A stretch of DNA of 64,000 bases from Ganoderma boninense (taxonomy: Eukaryota > Basidiomycota > Agaricomycetes > Polyporales > Polyporaceae), in NCBI GenBank assembly GCA_002900995.3, contig CM035313.1, positions 248,001 through 312,000 on the forward strand. Reading direction: 5' to 3'. Under the pieces are notes generated by a model, which was given only the letters and a program-made list of their open reading frames with translations, ran no database searches and had not been told where the DNA came from. Positions 33,650-44,592 of this stretch are shown piece by piece. Numbering within the stretch: the stretch's first letter is position 1; each line of letters begins with the position of its first letter. The translations under genes and the position numbers were made by a program.

Positions 33650-35820
33650 TAGCGGCGTCGGAATGAGAACGAGGTCAAAATGGAATGAGAGCGAGGTCAG
33701 AATGGAATGAGAGCGAGATCGGAATGGGATGAGAGCGAGCGAGGGTCGAGTCGAGGGAACGCCGGGGGGTGCATCCTGGTGTAATCGGAAACTGTGGACA
33801 CAGCCGCTCGACCTACACGTTTTCGACCCCGTGCACACAACACCGGTCTGTCATCGCCTCCTTAGTCCCGGGTCTCTGACGCTGTCACCGGTGGCATTGA
33901 CCACAATAGCGCGCACTCGGACAGCAGAACGGAAAACGGATTGTATATGCCACATAGCAAAAACATTACTATGTGCATGAAAGAGTTCGCAACCCGAGTG
34001 TACAGGGCGGTGAACAAAATGCGGTACAGTATATCGACTACCTCATCGCAGCTGGAGCACAGAGTACAAGTGAGCAGCTATTGCAACCAGGGATCGGGCA
34101 AAGACAAGAACGTCAATATCCCAAATGATAACTTGTAGAACTGCGAGGCAAGGTCACAGCTAGCTTGCCCTCGCCCTCACCTGCCGTAAGTACGCCACCG
34201 CAGACGAGACAAATTTTGGCAAGTTGGTGTCGCAGGCACTTCGCCTCGCAAGGACGACACTGGTATGTGTGGTGAAGCCGTCATCCAGCTCTCCCGAGGG
34301 CCAAATCGCTGTGTCACAGAGAGTCGTTTCGAACAGTCGCCAGGAATATCGGGCGCATACCACGTCCCTGTCCATTGCATCGTCTAGGTGAATTGCATCC
34401 TGAATTCTGTCTCCAGGACGGTGGCTGAGTTCACGCAGGGGTGCATGATGAAGCCACCCATTGCGTTGTCCGATACGGACGCCAGATCCAGGAATGAGGC
34501 CTTCCCAGCCAAGGGACAGTGACAGCGGAGACCAGATGCCGAGAGCACGTTCAAGGCCCGCAGCGCAATGTAGCGACAGCTCCAACCGTTCCAGGAGAAA
34601 CCAGACAAGGTCGGGCTCACGAGCCTCGAGAACAAGGCATGCGTCAATATTAACGCTCGCATGCATGTGGACGCCGATGCATCGTCTCCGTGTCTAGACA
34701 GGAGTAGTCGACGCAGAGACGGGCAACATCGAAGCTATTTCTCCCTGGGGCGTAATACAGGTGGCAAAGATGCTTGAAGGCTCGCACCGTGGTGTGGAGA
34801 CACTGCCGCCGTTGTTCGTCTGAATGGCCCAATGGTGTCGCTCGCCCAGATACACTCTTCCGGGGACGTGGTTCATGGTTCCAGCAGTGTATGTCATTGG
34901 TGTACTTGCCATAGATTCGATGGGCTTGCGGCGCGGTGATGTCTCCAGAGCACTACGGAGTCCTCGCGATTGATGCGGGCACAGTTGCGCCACACATGCG
35001 GTTTGGTCAAATGCCAGACTCGTCAGTTGGGGTCGCACTTGTACCAGGGTGTGGATGGAACATACTGCGTCCTTTTTTGACTTCCATAATCATCGTACGG
35101 TAGGGGCTCGTGTGCGAGTTGGAGTTACAGAGCGCAGAAGAAGGAGCGGTGATGGATAAGGAGGGGGGAGTTGACGGCTAGCATGGATAAGATGGACGAA
35201 GTAGATCATTGGATGCTAGTGGAGATGTCGGGGCTGCCTACGCTGGTGCACGTAGGAGAAGTGACTAGCACTGTTTGCATGGGGAGTGTGAAACGTACCC
35301 GTACTGCAGTGACCTTAACGACGCTCCCAACAATATTGGAAACTCACAAAGGCGCAGATTTCGATATTTTCGCATGCACCGAGAAGGGCATTGCAAGATT
35401 GATATATTTCAAAGGATAATGCCGGCCTGTAAAGTGGATAAGAGAGCAGTAGCAATTTTCAAGGAGTAGGATGAAGAGACGTACTAGAACCTGAGGTCGT
35501 GGTCTCCTGTCGTCGCTAGTACAGGCTTACGGGATATTGAAGACAAGATGACGGCGTTGCAGACGAGGCTGTTCACATATGCCGTGTTGAAGAGAGGCCC
35601 ATCCCAGAGGTGCTGAGGCGGAGGATGGAAGCGCAGTTGAGGTCGCCGCAGCCTGACGAAGGAGGGGGGAAGCTGGCCGGCGTGCCCCGGGCCGAAGGGA
35701 CCGGGCCTCATTGCATGCTCGCTCAACGGGGTTTCTCGTGCTTGTGCTCCTCTCGTCCTCACTTTCATCTCTCGTCCTCCATCGCGACCCTTTGGTGCTG
35801 CTTTACTCTTGGATTTTCAT
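33650..35820. other. Intergenic, no supportable gene
   Basis: A short purine-rich tandem (GGAATGAGAGCGAGGTCA-type, about 33660-33740) lies just upstream of the F-box/WD40 gene. Further on, minus-strand open stretches at 34160-35038 have no motif and do not join convincingly. Confidence 0.45.
33655..33745. repeat. Short tandem repeat upstream of the F-box/WD40 gene
   Basis: The word GGAATG(A/G)GA(A/T)GAGAGCGAG recurs about three times with a period near 26 bp directly 5' of the minus-strand gene. It could affect the promoter; this is inference only. Confidence 0.5.
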
Positions 35821-36039
35821 CTTAGTGTCTCCACGGCCTACTCAATCGTAATCGACATGACGATCGCTGTGGAGGAACGTCGAATGTGAGTGGGATGGCA
35901 GTGCCACGGGCGATTGTCAGGTATGTCCTCCCCGCAAATATGCTGTCGACGTTGTCCTCATCCACTCCTTTCCACTGTAGCCTGTAGGACTCTCCAGGCC
36001 CGCATGCAATGGGATCGTGCAGCTGAGCACAGCGGACCG

Positions 36040-38340
36040 GAATGATTGGTTCAGCCCCTGGCCGTCGGCCACGGCTCACATTGCTCACTCGCCCTCTCAT
36101 CTTGAACATCGTCTTATCCTCGGTTTATACCCATGTATGTGTACTCCATCTACTCCTGTGGTAAGTCCTCGATCGGACATCCACCTCTCTGCCGGCCGTC
36201 TAAACGCCCTATACAGGCCCGCCCTGACTTGTCGCCTCCTCCGCCGTCCCAGCCACCTCACCATGTTCAACCGGGTACAGCTCGAAGGCAGCGATGTCTT
36301 CGCGTTCATCTCCTGCTCCAAGTACACCTAGATCTGAAACCGTTTGCGCACACTATCATTGCCACACCGGTCGCTTTCGGGCCCTCATCCCTCCCGAATC
36401 TCTCTTCGATCACGTGCGTCGATGAACCGCAACTGGAAGGACTGGAGGACGAAGACAGCGAAGGAAAGCACAAGCACAGGGACAAGGATGAGGACGATTT
36501 AACATCTCCAGCCCTGGACTATATGCGCTCCCAGTGTCTGGGTTCGGGCCAATACAGTCTCGGCGTTCACCATACCAGTGTCACTCGCTCCACCCAACTC
36601 GGAGCCCACGTCCGCACTCTCCACCCGAGGTCTGTTTCCTTCCCAGCTTTTCTGTCCTTGGGCCCAATGCTCGTTTCGTTCGCAAGCATCACGCGCATCA
36701 TGTGCCAGGACGTGGAAATACAGGCGGAATGCAATGTGGCACCCCTGGACGTCACCACACGACGTGTCTTCAAATGAACGCAACTGAAGGAGCTGATTGT
36801 GAGTTCCTATACGCTGTTCTCTGTGCGATCGCTCAAGTTGAGTTCTTGGTACAGATCTACTCGCAAAGCATGGCTTGGGGCGTTCACAACCGTGCGCAGT
36901 GGCCCGGCGCGCTGCTGCCCGATACGCGTTTGGCGCTGTCCATCTTGGAAGGTCTCGTCGTGGAAGGCACGGCTTGTGTTTTCTCTCCGGCCCCGAAACT
37001 CTATAATCGATTATCTTTTCCTCCATTCCCTCCAGTCTCTCATCGACTTTGCATCTTCCCACCACAATCCGAATGGCGCCCGCTTCAACATCTGGTGCTT
37101 GAGTCTTCGGGACTAGTTAGCGTCTCAGGCGTTGCGAAGCCTTTACAGAGGTTCTCGGACACCTCTAGGCTGAGAGGCGGCCCGGTTGAGCGGCGGAGAA
37201 GGCCTTGGAATGACATTTTGGAAGATCTATCCTCCAACGCGGACGAACGTGGCCTAGGACATTAGGTATTTGTGGCGGTGGTATAGTGACGACTGAGTGC
37301 GCGAAGGTGAGTCCCCATACGTGTATCTGTGTCGCAACCAAACTGATCGTCCGTCCGTCCAGCACTTGACTCCTCTGCACCTCCGCACCACGACGGCGTC
37401 CACGGCCCCGTATTCCTTGCAGACAGCAAGTGGGTCGCGTCTGCATTCCTAGACTCTACCGCCATTCTGTGCGACGCCGTCTCCGGAGCGATACCATTGA
37501 TGGGTCTCGACATCTCCATTTCTGGTGGCAACGATGGCAGCACCGCGGTCTCGGAGCTCAGTTCCCCTCAGGGCGCATACAACAACCTCGACGTGCTCGA
37601 GGGCAACACCTGGCCCGCCTCCACATGCTCGTGGCCCCCGGGGTTTCCCTCGTATTCTTACCCAATGGATCGTGGCTTGCGTGCAGATACAGCCGCGGTG
37701 AGTGCGGCATCGCGAATGTCGCGTCGGGTTTGCTACACTGGTCCCTCTGGGACTCAAACTCTGACGATGGCACTCAAGAGGGCGGCAGCGCTCCATCGGG
37801 GAGCTCGCAAACGTCCCGCCAGATGCGCGACACCATCGTCGCATTCGATCCGACCAGCAGCGCTTTGCGATCGCACTCTGCAGCTCCTCTTCCTGGATCA
37901 ACGTCAATGCTCGCCCCGCGAGGACCGGTACGGGAGCTTACTTGTCCACACACTGGTGGGCGAGATGGGCGCGTTCATCCACATGCGCGACATCTCCTTC
38001 TCGCCCCACGGCGAACTCGTCCTCGGGGTCTCGCAGGCAAGTTCAAGGAATGGAGTGTACTTGCGTCTGGGACGTGACTAGGGGCTTCAAACGCTTCAAA
38101 CTCACTGGGCATGGAGAGTATGATACCGTCCGCGCAACGCAATTCTCCTTCTGCGGGTGGTATGTCGCGCTAGACGGCGGTCGAGCACGTCGCGTTCTCC
38201 CCCGATGGGAGGACGCTGGTTTCGGGCGCAAGGGACGGGTCCATTGTCGGTCGACAAATGCGAGATGTCATCCCCGCGGAGAGGACCGTTACCAAGGTGT
38301 CACTGAGCAGCACAGTTCCATCATCCACCCCATCTCGCAT
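36040..38340 (+). pseudogene. F-box/LRR/WD40 gene relic (uninterrupted copy)
   Basis: Fragments in order: F-box-like block (HLSAGRLNAL, ALTCRLLRRPSHLTMF); LRR part with CQDVEIQAE, which matches CDDVDIQSE of the intact gene; then WD40 pieces (SKWVASAFLDSTA, FSPHGELVLGVS, GFKRFKLTGHGE, HVAFSPDGRTL). Many frameshifts show that it is dead. It is the best guide to the unbroken structure of the copy split by the transposon, and to the inverted segment in that copy. About 200 bp of 5' flank (35830-36040) is also shared with 30-230. Confidence 0.7.
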
Positions 38341-39868
38341 TGATTTTTTCTTTCCCCCTCCCCGACAGTCGTGCAGGGTTGTGCTCCGCGGTTGATGAGA
38401 TCGATTCAGGAACCCCCATCGCGGGGAGGTCATCCAAGGCAAGGGCGTATAAGCCAATTTTGGATGCGTTTCTCTCGGAAGGCCACTTGATTTCCTCTTC
38501 GTTGGGACGTGCATGTCTCCCCTACTGCACACCTCGCCTACCCTCGTTCACCTTCCCGGCGATAGCGAGCTCTCCCTATCTCAGTGTGTAGCTCTCGAAT
38601 CACGCTCACAAGGGAGCATTGGCAAGGACCACGGGCTGCTGTGATCCAAACACCCGCATGTTCGTCGACTTTCTGTAATCCATATCTCAGCATTATTTGT
38701 ACCTTTAGTCATCCTATTCTTTCCTGAAATGCGAGACGGAGTACCACGACTCAAAGCCACTGGAGGCGAGCCCGCCGCCACCGACCTGACTTCCGTCCTC
38801 CGTACATCCGCGCTCAGGTGAGTGTGACCCTTCTTTCTCGATCTGCGGTTCTCATGGTATGGATGGTGACAGAATGTGCCAAGGAATTCCCCGCGCTATT
38901 TGCGCACTGAATAGTCGGCCCGGGCCTAATGTTACCATTGTGGAGGCAACCGACTCTTGACAAAGAAGCCGTTCCGTGGCAAACGTGAGTATTCGTTCAC
39001 GCACATTTATCTTACACGCATTGAATACATTTGTGGAATCATGGAAATCATGTAGCGCATTCTCCGGTCTTGTATTGATGGTAAGGATCGAAGAATTGCT
39101 TAAATGCGTGAGGTCGCTTCGTTTGGATACAAGACCACCGTAGGTCCGGTAGCCGAATGTCGGAATTGTACGTTGTCGAATTCGTACGGTTTCTACAAGA
39201 AACACGAGAAGCCTCGACTTACAGCCCCGCCATTTATTTTTATTCGGTGGCCTGCACTGGCTCCATCTCGAAGGCGACGAAGCCACCCAAACCACTCTTG
39301 GGCACGCCATGGTCGGGGCGCACTCATGTTTGCCTACTCATCACAGCCGATGAAGCAAAATCGTCGGAGTCTTGCTCCCGCTCCAAAATAAAATTCAATG
39401 CATTTGGCCTCACTGTCGTCGTGTTTTCAACGTTCACTGGGTTTGCGAACTCGGTGGCGGTCATCTTCCGCTCTGTTGTGCCTCTGGTGATCGGTCAGAT
39501 GCTTTTCCCTTCGTCTCTCTGACCTTTCGGGCTCAATTCCTCGGTCGTAGATGGCTCTTTCCCGGGGATAGAGCTCAACGACAACGGCATAGCGCTGCCC
39601 ATCAGCCCTCGGGCCGAAGCATTTAAGTGGACTGCTAGCACCACAGTCGGAGGCGGGCATCGTCATTCCGACACGCTCTTGGATATTTGTTCAACCATAG
39701 GGTCTCTCGCTGTCTATACGGTGTCTGCGCGGCACCCTCTCTGTCGCCGTCTCAGATCGCCCACCGGACACATACCATGGCAATGAGGTGATAAGAAAGT
39801 GACATATAAGCCACTCCGAGACGAACCATGAAGACCACTCGCACCTCCTCGGCGATCTCACCTCAACC
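38341..39868. other. Intergenic upstream of the MFS gene
   Basis: There is no frame with family motifs. The last few hundred bases must contain the promoter of the transporter, but no clear core element was identified. Confidence 0.4.
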
Positions 39869-42305
39869 ATGTCATCCTCATCCTCCTCCTCGACTGACAA
39901 AGAGAAGCTCTCCACTGAGATCGTAACGGTGGAATATGTTACATCCTCTCCCCCAGTGGATCACAAGAAGGTACTCCGAAAGCTGGACTTGCGCCTGATG
40001 CCGACGGTGTGCCTGTTGTATCTGTTCTGCGCCTTGTACGTCCCAGATTGCCGCTACCTTGTCTTTTTGTGCGATTTCTGATCTCTCCGTTCGCCAGGGA
40101 CCGCTCAAACATCAGTGCGTCGGACATCATTGTTCCGTCCGCGCACAGCTTCTCTCGTTAATTGCTTGCGGTCATTGCAGCCAATGCAGAGGTCGCTGGT
40201 ATGGGAGCTGACCTGCACTTCACCGGCATTCAATTCAACCTCTGCATCGCACTCACCCTCGTCAGTCTCGTTTTTGTAGTACTATCTAACGACGTCAATT
40301 CTCACCCGATCCGCTTTGCACAGATTCCGTACTGTCTCCTTCACTCGCCTTCGTGAGTTCCCCGAATAGTTAACCACCCGTTCTTGCCGCTCGGGCGCAG
40401 TCTCATCCGCGCTTTGTTGTGTAGGAACATCCTCTTGAAGAAGATTGGCCCCGCCCGCTGGCGTAAGAGCGTTCTAATTCCTCTTGCAAAGCGCCGACGC
40501 TGACCCATGCTGGTGCAGTCCCTCTCATCATGTTTTTGTGGGGGTCCATCGTCGTCTCGATGGCCTTCGCACGGAACTTTGCAGGATTGATGACGTGAGT
40601 CCGTCGGACCGCTCGTTCTATTCTCAAGTACTAACCGTGTACGTGCCTCCTTCTTGCCTCGAAGCGCACGCGGATTCCTTGGGGCGGCTGAGGCGAGTTG
40701 CGGTATCATGTCTCTGGACCTTTTTATTGCTCACTTAGACTGGCGTCATATGCAGTCCGGTCTGTTGCCCGGGGTGACGTACTACCTCTGCGCATGGTAC
40801 CCGAAGTTTGCTCAGGCCAAGAGAATCGGTCTGATGTATTCCGGAGTGTCTATCGCTGGCGGTTTTGGCGGGCTTCTGGCCTACATCATTCAAGACAAGA
40901 TGGATGGGTATGACTCTCCCATAAACAATGTTGGGTTAGGTTGAGAATTGACTTCATATCGACGTCAGGCTCGGCGGCCTTGCTGGATGGTGTTGGATTG
41001 TGAGTCCCCCATGTCTCTCGGCTTGCACTGCGCTGACTATCCGCGTATCAGTTCCTGTGCGAGGGACTGAGTACGGGTTTCGAAGCTTTTGAAAGTGCTG
41101 CGGACACTATTGACGTATCGCGTAGTCACGGTCCTCATCGCGATCATCCTCTTCTTCTCCATGTATGACGTGAGTGGTTGCAGCCTCCGAGGCTTCTCCA
41201 TCCTCCCTGACCTTACTGTGTTGTAGTACCCAGAGAACGCCACCTTCCTCACTGACGCCGAGAAGGCTTGGCTTCTCGAGACTCTCAAGCTGGACAGCGC
41301 GGCAGGCTCCAAGAAGTTCAAACGCGAATTTATCATCCAAGCAATACGGGACCCCAAGGCGTACCTCTTCGCATCGTTATTCTTCTTGTGAGTCCCTTAC
41401 GGCGACGTCCGCCCCTGCCACCACCGACCCGAGTGTCTTTCCCGCTTCCTCAGGAGCGCGATCCCGGGAGCATCCTTCTCCACCTTCCTGCCGACGATCA
41501 TCAACGGCATGGGCTTCTCCTCGACCAACTCCCAGATCCTCACCGCCCCGCCGCACGTCGCGGGCTGCGTCTTCACGCTCGCCGTATCCTATCTCTCGGA
41601 CAAGAAGCACTTCCGGGGGCCGATCATCCTCGCCTGCTGCCCCATCGCGATCCTCGGGTACGCCCTGCTCATCGCCACGAAGACGCTGGCGGCTCAGTAC
41701 CTCGGGAGCGTCCTCGTCCTGGCGGGGCTCGTGCCGTCCGTCGCGATGCAGCTGTCGTGGACGGGGGGCAACTTCGCTGGGGAGCTCAAGAGGGCGGTCG
41801 TCATCGGCCTAGTTCTTGGGTTCGGGAACTTCGGAGGGCAAGTGTCTAGTTTGAGGTTCTTGGATGGATAGCTTTGAATGACTCGCGGGACACACCGTCC
41901 TCCGCTCAGGATCATCGCGGCCTTCATCTACAGACAACAGGACAGCCCGCGGTACACCCTCGGCCACGTCGTGTGCATCTCGAGCCTCTCTTTGTTGTAC
42001 GTGCTGTCCAACCGGGCCGTGACTGCGTTCAAGTTCTCCCCATTGCAAACGAGCGCTGACTCCGTTTCGGCCGTGGTGCGAAGCTACGTGATGTGCGTCG
42101 TCGCGATAATCACGCTCCACGCGCTCAACAAAAAGAAGATCGCCCAGTGCGAGCGCGACGGGCTGACGTTGGCCGACGAGGACGCGTTTGCGGAGCTGGG
42201 CGACCGCTCGCCGCTGTATCGGTGAGTCGGCTCGGCTTTGTGGGTCCGCGCACAGGATCGTCGGTTGAGCGCTGAGCGCTGAACCCGCCCAGATACACCA
42301 TATGA
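39869..42305 (+). CDS. MFS transporter, Dal5/allantoate permease (anion:cation symporter) type
   Basis: A multi-exon gene starts MSSSSSSSTDKEKLS, with a cytoplasmic N-terminus, and ends in a Lys/Glu-rich tail after about 12 membrane segments. Dal5-type landmarks: DRSNI after TM1, AGMGADLHFTGIQFN, NILLKKIGPARW, ARGFLGAAEA, GLLPGVTYYLCAWYPK and GGFGGLLAYIIQDKMDG. Such permeases import vitamins, amides or carboxylates by proton symport at the plasma membrane. One intron near 41862-41920 has a GC donor (gcaagt). Joining LCEGL to LRTLLTYRVVTV needs a 25-nt GT-AG excision near 41070-41095, or else there is a frameshift. The AEA-to-GLLPG stretch keeps extra sequence. It may be a slightly damaged gene. 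Confidence 0.7.
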
Positions 42306-42889
42306 AGACTTGCCCCTCCCCTCTATATGCATATGCATTCACCAAGTTCTCTCGCATTTCGCAATTTTAGCTTGATATATGCAGCTGAACGGAGTGGAGC
42401 GGTGGAGAGGAAGGACACAGCAGCGGTGCGTCAGGTAGAATAGCGGCTTATGTACGATCAAATGTTGGTTTTACGAGACTTCTGTCAGCCTGCAGTCGAG
42501 TATACAGCACGATGCACCACACCTATGGTTATTTCCTTTCCGGCTGGCAAAATGCTGTCGTGGGGGACTAAGGACGGAAGTGTGGTTATCCATATCCACC
42601 GTTTGCGCGGCATCATCCATCCTGCCCGTTCATAGGATGCGGGACGACCATCCGAGGCTCAGCATTCATGCTCGACCTTCGCGAGATGCGAAACCAGTTG
42701 GACCTGCTCTGCAGAATCCGAGTTATGGCATATACATGCGTCTCGTAGGAGCACGAGGAGGATCATGGTATATCAGTGGCATGCTGCGACAGTTGTCAGC
42801 AACCGCCGCGCGGAGCTAAGAAGATAACCGAAAGCGACTCACAAGAAGAAAAAATATATCGCAGGAATAAAGCGGCAGGACCACAGTCG
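42306..42889. other. Intergenic between convergent genes
   Basis: No gene seen. It contains the 3' ends of the transporter and of the minus-strand gene that follows. Confidence 0.4.
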
Positions 42890-43508
42890 TCAAGCCTCGT
42901 TGTAGACCAGCTCGATCCTCGCTACGTTCTGGATCATCTCCGACCACCCGAGGCTGCCGAGCATGACCGGCCCGCAGTCGTCCTTCCCGACCGTGTGGTA
43001 GAACGTCGCGAACAGGGCCGCGTTCCGCGCGAACGGGGAGCAGTCGTACTGCGCGTTTTCGAACGGCACCCCCGGTCCCGGCGGCGTCCACACGAACGAG
43101 ACGAACAGCCAGCGCATGAACTCCTAGATGGGGATGAGTAGAGTGAGCAGGCGGCGAGTGAGTGAGTGTAGATGGGGCAAGTACTTGCATGCTTCGTCAT
43201 CTGCGCAATCGCGTCCCGGCCCCATGCGATCTTCATCTCGCGGAAGTAGACCATGACGTGGGGGACGGGCCACTGTCCCGAGATCGACGCTGGATGAGCA
43301 TGCGGATGTGAGCAACACTTTCATGTAGAGCTGTAAGACAGACGGGAGACTCGCCTACGCTATCTGGTCTCCGCAGTCGGACAGCTCTCCCTCTCGGTGA
43401 GTCGATAGCGGGTGGTGGCTGGAATGGCGTCACCGGAGACGGCGTGTCCTGCGGTACGGCCACCATGGTAACCGGCCTCTCGGTGGCCAAGTGCTGGTCG
43501 TCGGACAT
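42890..43508 (-). CDS. Small uncharacterised protein
   Basis: From ATG 43508 (MSDDQHLATERPVTMV) the frame leads to conserved-looking blocks PHVMVYFREMKIAWGRD and, after an intron near 43125-43185, EFMRWLFVSFVWTPPGPG, ending GWSEMIQNVARIELVYNEA. The blocks have strong coding character, but the first intron cannot be placed in phase with certainty, so the gene model is provisional. There is no recognised domain or clear signal peptide. It is convergent with the MFS gene. Confidence 0.4.
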
Positions 43509-44592
43509 GATGTAGAGTGGCTAGATAAACAGGAGGACTCTCAAAGCCAAGAGTGAGTGGGTTCCAGTCAGCGACCAGATGAGGTGGCCGACAGTCAGGG
43601 CGTTGCTCAGCCTTTTGGACGTCGGTGAAGACTGAAGCATGGAGGCCATGCTCCTCGCATACCACAAAACTCTTCACTCTCGTCTATCTGCGGAAATCAA
43701 CCACGAGGCATCCAGCCGTATACGACTGCACCCCAATTTGGACAGCACGCCACTCTAGCCGACGTTTCGTAGGACATCCCAAAACAGTAAAAATGATTTC
43801 GCACCGTTATTTTCCAAGGATTCGAGGCATCTTCCACCAGGCTATGAGCTGGCTGGGGGCTGCTGGCAGCGAACTCCACGTGCGCCGGGCAGCACCTTCA
43901 CCAAATTGCATAATTGCGTCTCTGGACTAAAGTTTGTCCGGATTCGCAAAGCGAGGACGCAAGGGCCGACAAGGCAGAAACATAGCGGCGTAGTCCGGGC
44001 AACAGGGCCAGCGGCCACATGCGAGAGTACAAAGCGTCGATCGGCGTTATTGTTCGCTGGGGCCATGTTGTGGAGACTGCAGGTGGTGGCGACAGTAGAA
44101 ATTTCAACATTGCTCGCTGCGGTGAACAAAACGATCAGAAAGTTGCGTCGGAGATAGAACGAGTCACTGTGTAATTGGACTCCGATGTTACTCCGCTTCA
44201 AGACATGCCCCCGCGCGGACCGGGCAGACTCGAGTCGGAAGTGCAGTTTGGGCCTCGTCAACGACCCGAACACGTTCAGGGTCTGTGGGCGGGTGAGTGC
44301 ACCGTTCTTCTATCCGATACCATCATCACTCCCCGCACACGCGCCCGAGTCCGCGTTCAAAAACCAACGTCTCAACCGGCCAGCCACAAGCTTACGCCTC
44401 CCGCTTACCCTCCCCGCTTTGCCCTCCACATCCGGCCTCACCGCTTTTCCCTCACTTCCCATTGTTCAAAAGGCCGCTGCTACCCCCTCGACCATCCATC
44501 GCCTCCTCCCTGCCCAAGACAGCCTCCTCTACCGCCTCCACTCACCTCAACCACCGCGCCCCGTCGCCCAACACCAACCCTCAAGCCTCGCC
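43509..44592. other. Intergenic and 5' region of the FHA kinase
   Basis: No separate gene. The 300 bases before 44593 are pyrimidine-rich (repeated CCTCC/CTTCC), typical of a fungal 5' UTR and promoter. Confidence 0.5.
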
